From assembly GCA_023453795.1 (NCBI GenBank), contig JAEXSP010000034.1, positions 62,001-126,000 of the forward strand: a stretch of DNA of 64,000 nt. Reading direction: 5' to 3'. Below, piece by piece: positions 1 through 9,162 of the stretch. A program made the position numbers and the translations under genes. Each line of letters begins with the position of its first letter. The first letter of the stretch is position 1. The stretch is from Bacillota bacterium. Its GTDB lineage: Bacteria; Bacillota; Clostridia; Acetivibrionales; JAEXSP01. The notes beneath the pieces are model-generated. The model had not been told where the DNA came from, searched no databases, and was given only the letters and a program-made list of their open reading frames with translations.

Positions 1-342
1 AGAAGAGTTGCGTTTATACCCGATAATTCATGCTTTCGTCCACAGGTGGACAGCATTGAGGAGGTAGTTCTTACAGTTGAGGAAGTAGAGGCTTTACGTC
101 TTACAGACTATTTGGAGATGGAACAGGATAAAGCCGCAGAAAACATGAATGTATCAAGGGGGACGCTCCAAAGGATTATCAATTCCGCAAGAAAGAAAAC
201 ATCAGACGCACTGGTTCACGGGAAGACCATTCGGATTGATGGGGGGGATTACATGCTGTCTGCCGCAAAAAGCTGCTGTAAGAGACAGAGCGGGAATTGC
301 AAACGCAGAGGCTGTGAAAAATGCGAAGAAAAATCAAATTGA
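1..342 (+). CDS. UPF0251/DUF134 family DNA-binding protein, 5' end outside window
   Basis: The reading frame is open from base 1, so the true start lies upstream; an internal GTG at 46 is not the likely start. The visible part contains the family's ELEEV-like segment (IEEVVLTVEEVEALRL), a sigma-like helix-turn-helix (AAENMNVSRGTLQRIINSAR) and the KxxRIDGG ending of the conserved core. The C-terminal tail carries a Cys cluster (CCK, CKRRGCEKCEE), which may bind a metal or Fe-S cluster. Proteins of this family are small putative transcription regulators, often found beside NifX-like and Mrp genes, and an Mrp-NifX fusion does follow here 110 bp downstream. Family assignment is firm; regulatory target is inference. 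Confidence 0.85.
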   Translation, partial: RRVAFIPDNSCFRPQVDSIEEVVLTVEEVEALRLTDYLEMEQDKAAENMNVSRGTLQRIINSARKKTSDALVHGKTIRIDGGDYMLSAAKSCCKRQSGNCKRRGCEKCEEKSN

Positions 343-390
343 ATCACGAGAATAAAGATGGTTTTCAATTGAAAGATGAATGAATTTGAA

Positions 391-415
391 GTGTAAAAAG
401 GCAAATCTTTTACAC
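391..415 (+). repeat. Perfect 8-bp inverted repeat upstream of the Mrp-like gene
   Basis: gtgtaaaa (391-398) and ttttacac (408-415) are separated by 9 bases. No T-run follows, so it is not a typical terminator. It lies 36 bp before the Mrp-like start and could be an operator or a leader hairpin; function is not shown. Confidence 0.4.
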
Positions 416-451
416 GTTCAATATAAATAAATGACTACGAGGTGAAGAAAT

Positions 452-1693
452 ATGAGTGATAATGGATGCAACTGCAGCAGTACGGATTGCGGCAGTTCAT
501 GTTCATCAGGAAGCTGCGGGAGCAGACCGCAGGACTTTATTGAAAAGACTCATGAGTTAAACTCAATAGAAAAAGTAATTGGCGTAGTAAGCGGTAAAGG
601 CGGGGTAGGGAAATCCCTTGTAACATCAACTCTCGCAGTGATGATGCGCAGAAAGGGTTATAAAGTAGGGATTTTGGATGCAGATATTACTGGGCCTTCT
701 ATTCCCAAAATGTTTGGTATAACTGAAAAGGCTGTAGGAAGTGAGTTCGGCGTATACCCGCAAAAAACACATAATGACATCGAAGTAATGTCAGTAAACC
801 TGCTTCTTGAAAAGGATGATTCACCGGTTATTTGGAGAGGACCGGTTATTGCAGGAACGGTAAAGCAATTCTGGACAGACGTAATATGGGGAGATGTAGA
901 TTTCTTGTTCCTTGATATGCCTCCCGGAACAGGGGATGTCCCGCTGACTGTATTTCAATCAATACCGCTGGATGGCATTGTTATAGTTACTTCCCCGCAG
1001 GATTTGGTTTCACTGATTGTCAAGAAGGCATACAACATGGCGAAAGCCATGAACATTCCGATTCTGGGCATTATTGAAAATATGAGCTATTTGAAATGTT
1101 CTGACTGCGGAAAGGAAATAAAACTTTTCGGTGAAAGCAAAATAGACAACATAGCGGAGGAACTTGGTGTAAAGGTACTTGGGAAAATGCCGATCGACCC
1201 ATCAATAGCGGAATTGTGCGATAAGGGTGAGATTGAGAAGGTCGATCATAATTACTTGTCTGATGCTGTGGATTACATTGAAAACAGATTTGATGAGAGG
1301 AGAAAAGGTAAAATGATAGTTGCTGTGGCTACAGAGGGTACTAATGTTTCCGGACATTTTGGCAAATGTGAAACCATAACATTGTATGAGATTGAAGGTT
1401 CTTCAATTAAAGGAAAAAGAACAGTAAGCACAATCGGAAATCAGCATGGAAATCTGCCTCCTTTCCTAAAGCAGCAAGGAGCACAGGTTGCCATATTAGG
1501 CGGTATTGGTGAAGGTGCAAAACAGGGAATGCTGGAAAACAATATTGAGATTATAGCCGGTATCACAGGTAATATTGATGAAGTGATAGAAAAATTTATT
1601 GCCGGGGAATTAAAACCAGGGAATGAAGGGTGTGTCGGGCATGAACATGGACACAGCCATGGTGACGAAGGTTGCAGCTGCGGTCAACATTAA
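452..1693 (+). CDS. Mrp/NBP35-type Fe-S carrier ATPase fused to a NifX-like domain
   Basis: A 413-residue cytosolic P-loop ATPase of the Mrp/ApbC family, which bind and transfer [4Fe-4S] clusters to apo-proteins. The N-terminus has a Cys-rich extension (about residues 6-23). The deviant Walker A GKGGVGKS follows at about 49-56, then LDADITGPSIP and DMPPGTGD. The CxxC that bridges the cluster in the dimer is at about 216-219 (CSDC). From about residue 288 a second domain begins (MIVAVATEG, SGHFGKCE), matching the dinitrogenase Fe-Mo cofactor-binding NifX/NifB family, and the protein ends in a His/Cys-rich tail (GHEHGHSHGDEGCSCGQH). The start has an RBS (gaggtg, 439-444). The fusion and metal-binding ends suggest cluster storage or delivery; the client protein is unknown. 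Confidence 0.9.
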   Translation: MSDNGCNCSSTDCGSSCSSGSCGSRPQDFIEKTHELNSIEKVIGVVSGKGGVGKSLVTSTLAVMMRRKGYKVGILDADITGPSIPKMFGITEKAVGSEFGVYPQKTHNDIEVMSVNLLLEKDDSPVIWRGPVIAGTVKQFWTDVIWGDVDFLFLDMPPGTGDVPLTVFQSIPLDGIVIVTSPQDLVSLIVKKAYNMAKAMNIPILGIIENMSYLKCSDCGKEIKLFGESKIDNIAEELGVKVLGKMPIDPSIAELCDKGEIEKVDHNYLSDAVDYIENRFDERRKGKMIVAVATEGTNVSGHFGKCETITLYEIEGSSIKGKRTVSTIGNQHGNLPPFLKQQGAQVAILGGIGEGAKQGMLENNIEIIAGITGNIDEVIEKFIAGELKPGNEGCVGHEHGHSHGDEGCSCGQH

Positions 1694-1706
1694 TAGTATT
1701 AACTTA

Positions 1707-1743
1707 GGGGCAGAACGTAAAGTAAACTGCCCCGATTATTTTA
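1707..1743 (+). terminator. Putative intrinsic terminator after the Mrp-like gene
   Basis: ggggcag (1707-1713) pairs with ctgcccc (1727-1733), followed by a short interrupted T stretch (gattatttt). The weak T-run may allow read-through into the next gene. Confidence 0.5.
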
Positions 1744-1770
1744 GGGGCAAAAGTAGAATGAGGTGGTATT

Positions 1771-2211
1771 TTGAGTAATAATTCCGAAAAGGCTGTAAAG
1801 CTGTTCAAAGAGGGCTACAACTGTTCCCAGGCTGTTCTGTGTGCATATTGTGAAGAGCTGGGAATGGATTTTGAAACTGCGTTGAAATTGACTTCTTCAT
1901 TTGGCGGGGGTATGGGACGGCTGCGGGAAGTATGCGGTGCAGTTTCCTCAATGTTTATGATTACAGGGCTTAAGTGCGGATATACAGACCCTAAGGACAC
2001 AGTAAGTAAAGAAAAGCATTACCGGTTGATACAGGAGCTTTCACAGCTGTTCAGGGAAAGGAACGGCTCAATTATATGCAGGGAGCTACTTGGGTTGGAT
2101 ATAGAACATGATACTCCCAAGCCGGAGGAAAGAAATGATAATTACTATAAAAAACGTCCCTGTGTAGAATTGGTTAAATGCGCCTCTGAAATAATTGACG
2201 AGGTATTATAA
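1771..2211 (+). CDS. C_GCAxxG_C_C family redox protein
   Basis: A 146-residue soluble protein with the family's conserved cysteine pattern: NCSQAV near residue 17, the CGAVSSMFMITGLKCG motif at about 55-70, CRELLG near 100, and a C-terminal RPCVELVKCASEII. These proteins are thought to bind a metal or carry redox-active cysteines; some are annotated as split-Soret cytochrome-like or oxidoreductase-associated. The start is TTG at 1771, with aggtgg at 1761-1766. It follows the Mrp-NifX fusion after a weak hairpin, so the pair may be co-expressed and share a role in metal or redox handling. That link is inference. Confidence 0.8.
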   Translation: MSNNSEKAVKLFKEGYNCSQAVLCAYCEELGMDFETALKLTSSFGGGMGRLREVCGAVSSMFMITGLKCGYTDPKDTVSKEKHYRLIQELSQLFRERNGSIICRELLGLDIEHDTPKPEERNDNYYKKRPCVELVKCASEIIDEVL

Positions 2212-2309
2212 TCAAGGGACTCAGCCTGTGACTAAAAGATTAATAATTTATTTAGAGAATTATATATAATGACAATCATGTCCAAACTATACTAAACATA
2301 GAAAAGGAC

Positions 2310-3206
2310 GTGATTTTTTTGCTTTTATATGCAATATTGATTTTGTTACTTCAAATAGCCTTTATTTCATATGCGTATTTGAAGCTTAAAAATGAGAATG
2401 AAAAATATATTTTGCTTAAAATTATTGTAATTAGTATTTTAGGATTATATAAATTGAGAATAAATAGATTTCCGATACCGATAGGCTTTATTGTTTACTT
2501 TTTATTTTTCTTCAAGCCAAAATCAAACACAAAACCCAATCACATTACAGCCAAACACATTACAGATAAACAGATTTCAGCGCTGCTGGTACTGATTATT
2601 TTTGGTATAGGAATCACTGTGCCTTATTTAGAAAATATCTATTTCATGCGAACACGGGTTGTGGCTACCGGTTCAATTAGCTTTAATAATGTAAATATAA
2701 GCGATAAAAGCTTGTTTAAACAGTGTGAAGCTTATAGCTTGCGTGTGACAGAATTTAATGAATCATTTAATAAAGGCGGAATAGTACAATCCAGGCAGCT
2801 TGTGATTGTAGGTTATAATAATTCCGGTGGTTTTGTTAGGTATGAGTTGAATTTTGACAGAAACAGATACTTTATAAAGGCTAAAAAATATAGTAAGTAC
2901 CCTGAGTATACCATGGCAATCTCTTATGACACTTTTAAAAAACAAATTAAAAAGCTTACATTGACTGATGTAAAATCTCTAAAAAAGTTTGATTATTATT
3001 ATTCATGGTATCTTGGTAAAAGAGTTATTGATACTAGCACTATTAAAAGTATTACTTGCACTTCAGACCTTATAAAAGTGGTTAAACCTTCGGTAAGCAG
3101 GGGACAATGGCTTGCAACATATGCAATGAAGAATATCAGCAAAGAAAGGTCAGGAAGTGTTGACAGTATATTCTTTATGCTAATGCCCCTATATGGCGGT
3201 ATATAA
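2310..3206 (+). CDS. Membrane-anchored protein of unknown function
   Basis: A 298-residue protein I do not recognise. The N-terminal third is strongly hydrophobic, with likely membrane segments near residues 2-24, 32-48, 54-69 and 88-110. The remaining 185 residues are polar and look like an extracytoplasmic beta-rich domain (alternating Tyr/Val/Ile strands, many Lys/Ser). The start is GTG at 2310 preceded by aaaagga; TTG at 2319 is an alternative. It has its own possible -10 (tataat, 2265-2270) and a separate promoter lies between it and polC, so it is probably transcribed alone. Codon usage is more AT-rich than its neighbours. Confidence 0.6.
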   Translation: MIFLLLYAILILLLQIAFISYAYLKLKNENEKYILLKIIVISILGLYKLRINRFPIPIGFIVYFLFFFKPKSNTKPNHITAKHITDKQISALLVLIIFGIGITVPYLENIYFMRTRVVATGSISFNNVNISDKSLFKQCEAYSLRVTEFNESFNKGGIVQSRQLVIVGYNNSGGFVRYELNFDRNRYFIKAKKYSKYPEYTMAISYDTFKKQIKKLTLTDVKSLKKFDYYYSWYLGKRVIDTSTIKSITCTSDLIKVVKPSVSRGQWLATYAMKNISKERSGSVDSIFFMLMPLYGGI

Positions 3207-3233
3207 TCGATTCATAATTTATCCTTTCTACAC

Positions 3234-3262
3234 ATGACAAACCGAAGTCTGTCTTATATAAT
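3234..3262 (+). promoter_or_regulatory. Probable sigma-A promoter of polC
   Basis: atgaca (3234-3239) and tataat (3257-3262) are spaced by 17 bp and end 33 bp before the polC GTG start. Confidence 0.55.
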
Positions 3263-3295
3263 AAATATATACTTAAATTTTGGGGGAAGAACTTT

Positions 3296-6200
3296 GTGGG
3301 AACTAACTTCAAAAGAATAAATGAGGTTTTCAGCGACTATAAAACAGAGGGCAATATAGGCACAGCAACTGTACAATCTGCAGTCTTGAAGAAAAAAAGC
3401 CAGGCTCTGGAGATTAAAATCAGTTCTGATAAATATATTGATATAAAAGAAATCGAAGGCCTTAATACCTTTATCAGGAAGAGGTTCTTATTAAGTGATT
3501 CTCAAATTACAGTAGAATATACTGAGGGGACAGATAAAAAACCCATTGAGAAGGAACTTAGGAATATCATGTTCTCCATGTCCGATAAGCACCCTCTTTT
3601 GAAGGCAGTTATAAGTGATGCTGAATTCGAGGTAACCAATAAAAACATAAATTGTAATTTTAAAGTTGTGGTATCGGATCTTTTTAAAGGTATGGGCTAT
3701 GACAAAAAAATCAGTAAGACCATAAAAAACCTGTATGGAGAAGAATATAAAATTAATTTTCTTGATAAAGTTAGCAGCGAAGAATTAAAAAGACAGCAGG
3801 AGGATACCCGCGAAAAGGAAAAGCATCTTATTAAGGAACACTCAAAGGCTGCACAAAGCAATAATGAGGTGCATACAGAAGCTCCGCAAATTAAGGAAAT
3901 AAAAGCAGAAAACGGTGAAAAGAAAGAATATACACCTTTGATACTGGGCAGAAATGCTAAAATCAAGGAACCAATAATTAAAATTACCGACATCATACCC
4001 GATGAGGGAAGGGTAGCTATATCGGGTGAATTATCCAATATTGAAGACAAGGAATTAAGAAGCGGAAAAACTTTAATTTCCTTTGATTTGTACGACGGAT
4101 CCGGTTCCATCACCTGTAAGGCCTTCATCAAGCAGGGTGAGGATGGCGATATATTATCCAGACTCAAAAAGGCCAAGGGTGCTTTGCTTGCAGGAAATGC
4201 AAGTTTTAGTAAATTTTCCGGGGAAATTGAGCTTGTTGCCAATACTATTGTAGAAACAGAAGGTATAAAGAGGGCTAAGCGACAGGATAATTCAGAGATT
4301 AAGAGAGTAGAGCTGCACATGCATACGCAGATGAGTCAGATGGATGCGATGACAAGTGCGGCTGATTTAATTAAAAGAGCGATGAGCTGGGGGATGAAAT
4401 CGATTGCCATTACGGATCACGGAGTGGTACAGTCCTTTCCTGAGGCTCATAAGCTTCTGGGACGAGACAATCCCGACATGAAGGTTGTTTATGGGGTTGA
4501 AGCCTATCTGGCACCGGATAAAAAGCCTTCTGTAACAAACTCCAAGGGACAGAGCATTGATGCTGTCTATTGCGTACTGGATTTGGAAACTACAGGCTTC
4601 TCGCCATTAACAGAAAAAATTACAGAAATAGGCATCATGAAACTTAAGGCTGGAAAAGTAATAGATGAATTCAGCTGTTTTGTAAATCCTGAAAAGCCTA
4701 TTCCTGCAAGGGTCATAGAGGTCACTAACATAACCGATTATATGGTTAAGGATGCAGAAACGATAGATAAGGTATTTCCTAAAATATTGGAGTTTATTGA
4801 AGGAAGTATTCTGGTGGCTCATAATGCTGATTTTGATATCGGTTTCTTAAAACATAACGCCAAGGTCCTAGGCTATAACTTTGATTTTACATATTTGGAC
4901 ACCTTGTCTCTGGCTAAGGATATATTCCCTGATTATAAAAGCTATAAATTAGGGAGGATAGCTAAAAATCTTGGAATAAAGGTTGAGGTTGCACACAGAG
5001 CCCTGGATGATGTTGATACTACCGTCAAGGTATTTAATGTAATGCTTGAAAAGCTTAAGGAAAGAGGCGCAGAAACCCTTGATGATGTAGTCAGACTTGG
5101 CTCGGATGATGAAGCTAAGAAGGTGGAATATAAAAAGCTGAATACTTACCATGCTATAATACTGGCAAAGGATTATACGGGATTGAAGAATCTTTATAAG
5201 CTGGTATCCTATTCACATCTGGATTATTTTTATAAAAAGCCGCGTATTTTAAAGAGCCTTTATAAACAATACTCAGAAGGATTGATTCTGGGAAGCGCCT
5301 GCAGTGAAGGCGAACTTTATAAGGCGATTTTATACGGAAAATCGGATGAGGAAATCGAAGCTGTTGCAAAGGATTATGATTACCTTGAAATCCAACCTTT
5401 AGGGAATAACGATTATTTGGTAAGAAAAGGCGAGGTTCCGGACAAGGAATATCTGAAGGAAATCAACAGAAAAATTGTCACTTTGGGCGAAAAATTAAAC
5501 ATGCCTGTCGTTGCTACGGGAGATGTTCATTTTCTGGACCCCGAGGATGAGATATACAGGCGCATACTGGAAGCAGGGCAGGGCTATGAAGATGCTGATC
5601 TTCAGGCTCCTTTGTATTTAAAAACCACTGAGGAGATGCTTGAGGAGTTTTCCTATTTGGGAGAGGAAAAGGCATATGAGGTTGTGGTAGAAAATACGAA
5701 TAAGATAGCGGATATGTGTGAACATATAAGCCCGATTTCACCTGAGAAGTGTGCTCCGCATATTGAAGGCTGCGAGCAGACGATTAAGGATATTGCTTTT
5801 GGAAAGGCGCATGAGCTGTATGGAGACCCTCTGCCGGAAATCGTCCAGCAAAGGCTTGATAGGGAACTGGATTCTATTATAAAGAACGGTTTCTCCGTAA
5901 TGTATATCATCGCTCAAAAGCTTGTATGGAAATCCAATGAAGACGGATACCTGGTTGGTTCCAGAGGTTCTGTCGGATCGTCCGTTGTAGCTTATATGAC
6001 AGGTATTACGGAAGTTAATGCTTTACCGCCACATTACGTATGCCCAAACTGTAAATATTCAGATTTCACAGATTACGGCTATAATAACGGTTTTGACCTG
6101 CCTGACAAGCAATGTCCTGTGTGCGGAGAAAGGCTTGCCAAGGACGGAATCGACATCCCGTTTGAAACCTTCCTTGGCTTCAACGGGGATAAGGAGCCTG

Positions 6201-7642
6201 ATATCGACCTGAACTTTTCCGGAGAATATCAGGCACGGGCACACAAATATACAGAAGTCATATTCGGGAAGGGTACTACCTTCAAGGCCGGAACAGTAGG
6301 AACAATAGCGGATAAAACGGCCTTTGGATATGTGAAGAAGTATTTTGAAGAAAAGGATATCCGTATTAATAAAGCGGAAGTCCTAAGAATAGCAAAAGGC
6401 TGTACAGGCATTAAAAGAACGACCGGACAGCACCCCGGCGGAATAATTGTTGTGCCCAAGGGCCGTGAAATATTTGAATTTTGTCCGGTACAGCACCCAG
6501 CAGATGATCCGGATTCCGACATCATAACAACACATTTTGACTATCACTCCATAGATCAGAACCTATTGAAGCTGGATATACTGGGACATGATGATCCGAC
6601 AATGATCAGAATGCTGCAGGATATTACCGGCGTAGACCCTAAAGCCATACCTATGGATGATAAGGAGACGATGTCTCTGTTTTCATCAACAGAAGCCTTG
6701 GGCGTAACTCCCCAGCAAATCAATTCCAAGGTGGGAACCTTCGGTGTTCCCGAATTCGGTACGAAGTTTGTAAGGGGAATGCTTTTGGATACGATGCCCA
6801 AACAGTTTGCAGATCTTATCTGCATATCGGGTCTTTCCCACGGTACCGATGTTTGGCTTGGAAATGCCAAGGACTTGATTGATGCCGGAACAGTAACTTT
6901 AAGTGAGGCAGTGTGTACAAGAGATGATATCATGGTTTACCTTATGAAAAAAGGTCTTCCTCCGAATGCTGCCTTTAAGATCATGGAGACGGTTCGTAAG
7001 GGAAAGGCCCTGAAGGAACCGAAATGGCCAGAGTATGAAGCTTTGATGAGACAACACGGCGTTCCTGAATGGTATATAGATTCCTGCAAAAAGATAAAAT
7101 ACATGTTCCCGAAGGCTCATGCTGCGGCTTATATTATGATGGCCTTCAGAATAGCCTGGTTTAAGGTGCATATACCTCTGGCTTATTATGCAGCCTATTT
7201 TACAATCAGAGCAAAGGCCTTCGATGCAGAATTTATGATAAACGGAAAAGAAGTCGTTAAGGAAAAGATGAAGGAAATTGAAATGCAAGGCAACCAGGCT
7301 GCCAATAAGGACAAGGACATGTATGATGATTTGGAACTGATTTTGGAAATGTACGAAAGAGGCTTTAAATTCCTGCCTGTAGATTTATACAAATCTCATG
7401 CCACGAATTTTCTGATAGAGGATGACAGCTTAAGGCCGCCTCTAAACAGTATATCAGGCATGGGTAATGTTGCGGCTGAAGGTATATACAATACTGTGAA
7501 AGAGGACGGCCCGTTTACTTCTGTAGAGAATTTAAGGATACGTGCTAAAATCGGAAATTCAACTACAGAATTGCTTGAAAAATTCGGTTGTTTAAAAGGT
7601 CTTCCAAAAAGCAACCAGCTTAGTCTTTTTGATATTATTTAA
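3296..7642 (+). CDS. polC: DNA polymerase III alpha subunit, Gram-positive PolC type
   Basis: The replicative polymerase of low-GC Gram-positives, 1448 residues (B. subtilis PolC is about 1437). Domain order: N-terminal region (1-200), OB fold (about 220-320), first part of the PHP domain from about 337, inserted DnaQ-type 3'-5' exonuclease (about 421-590: DLETTG, HNADFDIGFL, HRALDDVDTT), remainder of PHP, then the C-family polymerase core. The core shows SRGSVGSS, a four-Cys zinc site (CPNC and CPVC, about 916-943) and catalytic PDIDLNF near 968. The start is GTG at 3296 after gggggaa (3282-3288). It ends in QLSLFDII, a plausible sliding-clamp (DnaN) binding motif. All motifs are intact, with no sign of frameshift. 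Confidence 0.98.
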   Translation: MGTNFKRINEVFSDYKTEGNIGTATVQSAVLKKKSQALEIKISSDKYIDIKEIEGLNTFIRKRFLLSDSQITVEYTEGTDKKPIEKELRNIMFSMSDKHPLLKAVISDAEFEVTNKNINCNFKVVVSDLFKGMGYDKKISKTIKNLYGEEYKINFLDKVSSEELKRQQEDTREKEKHLIKEHSKAAQSNNEVHTEAPQIKEIKAENGEKKEYTPLILGRNAKIKEPIIKITDIIPDEGRVAISGELSNIEDKELRSGKTLISFDLYDGSGSITCKAFIKQGEDGDILSRLKKAKGALLAGNASFSKFSGEIELVANTIVETEGIKRAKRQDNSEIKRVELHMHTQMSQMDAMTSAADLIKRAMSWGMKSIAITDHGVVQSFPEAHKLLGRDNPDMKVVYGVEAYLAPDKKPSVTNSKGQSIDAVYCVLDLETTGFSPLTEKITEIGIMKLKAGKVIDEFSCFVNPEKPIPARVIEVTNITDYMVKDAETIDKVFPKILEFIEGSILVAHNADFDIGFLKHNAKVLGYNFDFTYLDTLSLAKDIFPDYKSYKLGRIAKNLGIKVEVAHRALDDVDTTVKVFNVMLEKLKERGAETLDDVVRLGSDDEAKKVEYKKLNTYHAIILAKDYTGLKNLYKLVSYSHLDYFYKKPRILKSLYKQYSEGLILGSACSEGELYKAILYGKSDEEIEAVAKDYDYLEIQPLGNNDYLVRKGEVPDKEYLKEINRKIVTLGEKLNMPVVATGDVHFLDPEDEIYRRILEAGQGYEDADLQAPLYLKTTEEMLEEFSYLGEEKAYEVVVENTNKIADMCEHISPISPEKCAPHIEGCEQTIKDIAFGKAHELYGDPLPEIVQQRLDRELDSIIKNGFSVMYIIAQKLVWKSNEDGYLVGSRGSVGSSVVAYMTGITEVNALPPHYVCPNCKYSDFTDYGYNNGFDLPDKQCPVCGERLAKDGIDIPFETFLGFNGDKEPDIDLNFSGEYQARAHKYTEVIFGKGTTFKAGTVGTIADKTAFGYVKKYFEEKDIRINKAEVLRIAKGCTGIKRTTGQHPGGIIVVPKGREIFEFCPVQHPADDPDSDIITTHFDYHSIDQNLLKLDILGHDDPTMIRMLQDITGVDPKAIPMDDKETMSLFSSTEALGVTPQQINSKVGTFGVPEFGTKFVRGMLLDTMPKQFADLICISGLSHGTDVWLGNAKDLIDAGTVTLSEAVCTRDDIMVYLMKKGLPPNAAFKIMETVRKGKALKEPKWPEYEALMRQHGVPEWYIDSCKKIKYMFPKAHAAAYIMMAFRIAWFKVHIPLAYYAAYFTIRAKAFDAEFMINGKEVVKEKMKEIEMQGNQAANKDKDMYDDLELILEMYERGFKFLPVDLYKSHATNFLIEDDSLRPPLNSISGMGNVAAEGIYNTVKEDGPFTSVENLRIRAKIGNSTTELLEKFGCLKGLPKSNQLSLFDII

Positions 7643-7812
7643 CTGTCAAGAAATAATCTAAGAGAAACATTGGATTAGCTATTTTTAGAGGGTTCTGGAA
7701 AGCAGTTTAAACTGTCTTAATAATGGTAGCCTTGACTTGTACCAATAAAAAAACTTTACTTTATAAGTATAATATGCTACTATCTTCATAAATTAATACA
7801 ACTGAATATTCA
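7643..7812 (+). promoter_or_regulatory. Leader-proximal intergenic region upstream of the FMN riboswitch
   Basis: The stretch between polC and the riboswitch is AT-rich. It contains a self-complementary cagtttaaactg and a possible rib promoter, with ttgact at 7732-7737 and -10 candidates at 7755 (tttact) or 7768 (tataat). No clear polC terminator is visible and I find no gene here. Confidence 0.4.
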
Positions 7813-7924
7813 TTTCTTCAGGGTTAGGTGTGATTCCTTACCGGCGGTAGAGCCCGCAAGCCTTAACAAGGCAGATCCGGTTAGATTCCGGGGCCGACAG
7901 TACAGTCTGGATGAGAGAAGAAAA
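7813..7924 (+). ncRNA. FMN riboswitch (RFN element)
   Basis: The conserved RFN core is directly readable: cagggttaggtg, accggcggtagagcccgc, gatccggttagattccgg, gccgacagta and gtctggatgagagaag, closed by the basal stem tttctt/aagaaa. It lies 100 bp upstream of ribD, with a terminator hairpin between. FMN binding is known to promote termination or block translation of riboflavin biosynthesis operons. Confidence 0.97.
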
Positions 7925-7951
7925 TAAGCTATGTTTTATTAGCCATACAAT

Positions 7952-7979
7952 CCCTGAAGTTTATTTCAGGGTTTTTTTA
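7952..7979 (+). terminator. Riboswitch expression-platform terminator
   Basis: ccctgaa (7952-7958) pairs with ttcaggg (7965-7971), followed by seven T (7972-7978). Its position between the RFN aptamer and ribD fits FMN-controlled transcription attenuation. Confidence 0.9.
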
Positions 7980-8028
7980 TTGTCTGAGAAGTAAAACTAA
8001 TGATTAGTGCCGTTTTCGGAGGTGTTAT

Positions 8029-9126
8029 ATGAACGAATCTGAATTCTATATGAAAAGAGCCTTGGAGCTTGCCGTTGGAGGGTGGGGAAGAACTAACCCC
8101 AATCCGCTTGTGGGGGCTGTTGTTGTGAAAGAGGACAGGATCATAGCGGAAGGGTTCCATAAAGGCTTAGGCTGTGCCCATGCCGAAGTGGACGCATTCA
8201 GTAATTCTCTGCAGGATGTCAAAGGAGGTGAACTCTACGTTAATCTTGAGCCGTGCTCGCATTACGGAAGGACTCCGCCATGTGCAAAAGCAATCATTGA
8301 AGCAGGAATAAAGAAAGTTGTCATTGCTATGGAAGATCCGAATCCGAAGGTTTCAGGGAAAGGTGTTGAAATGCTTCGGGGCGCAGGAATCGAGGTGGTT
8401 TCGGGAATAATGGAGGAAGAGGCAAAGAAACTGAATGAGATATTTATTAAATTCATTACCCGAAAAAGGCCTTTTGTGATTATGAAAACGGCAATGACTC
8501 TTGACGGAAAGATTTCATCTTGTAATGGGGATTCCAAATGGATTTCGGGAGAAAGCTCGCGAAAGTATGTGCATGCTATAAGGGATAGAGCCGCTGCTAT
8601 CATGGTTGGCATTCATACGGTTATTACAGACGACCCGTCTTTGACAACAAGGGTGGATTCAGGCACAGGTAAGGACCCGGTAAAAATTATAGTTGATGCC
8701 AAAGGTGGCATACCTCTGGACAGCAAAGTAGTAAGGGCTGCATGTCAATCCAGGGTTATAGTTGCAACAACCTCCTCGATAAATGAAAACAAGGAAAATG
8801 AGCTTAAAAATCGGGGCGTTGAAATTATAAAAGCTGATGGAAGCGATAATAAAGTAGACCTCGGCAAACTGATGGACTTTCTTTACAGTAATGAAATCGA
8901 CAGTGTCCTGCTGGAAGGCGGAGGAGGGCTTAATGCCTCAGCTTTGGAGTATAGGATAGTGGATAAGGTTATGTCGTTCATTGCACCGAAAATCATTGGA
9001 GGAAAAGATGCCAGAACCCCTGTGGAAGGACTGGGCATACCCTTAATGGCAGATGCCGTAAAGCTCGGAAATATTACTGTAGAGAGATATGATGAGGACG
9101 TTCTTATAGAGGGCTATATTAAATGA
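8029..9126 (+). CDS. ribD: Bifunctional riboflavin deaminase/reductase RibD
   Basis: Catalyses the second and third steps after GTP cyclohydrolase II: deamination of the pyrimidine ring, then NADPH-dependent reduction of the ribosyl side chain. Of 365 residues, the N-terminal deaminase zinc site is visible as GCAHAEVDA (about 47-55) and EPCSHYGRTPPC (about 74-85). The reductase domain starts near 145 (KRPFVIMKTAMTLDGKIS) and includes LLEGGGGLNAS. The start ATG has ggaggtg 4 bases upstream. First gene of the FMN-regulated rib operon. Confidence 0.97.
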   Translation: MNESEFYMKRALELAVGGWGRTNPNPLVGAVVVKEDRIIAEGFHKGLGCAHAEVDAFSNSLQDVKGGELYVNLEPCSHYGRTPPCAKAIIEAGIKKVVIAMEDPNPKVSGKGVEMLRGAGIEVVSGIMEEEAKKLNEIFIKFITRKRPFVIMKTAMTLDGKISSCNGDSKWISGESSRKYVHAIRDRAAAIMVGIHTVITDDPSLTTRVDSGTGKDPVKIIVDAKGGIPLDSKVVRAACQSRVIVATTSSINENKENELKNRGVEIIKADGSDNKVDLGKLMDFLYSNEIDSVLLEGGGGLNASALEYRIVDKVMSFIAPKIIGGKDARTPVEGLGIPLMADAVKLGNITVERYDEDVLIEGYIK

Positions 9127-9162
9127 TATTTTCCAAATCATCTTTGATGTGAAAGGAGAACT

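Noticed and set aside
3697..4320. Long open frame on the minus strand inside polC (207 codons)
   Set aside because: It lies wholly within the polC N-terminal coding region, has Ser/Leu/Ile-rich shadow composition and no RBS; polC is fully conserved in the other frame.
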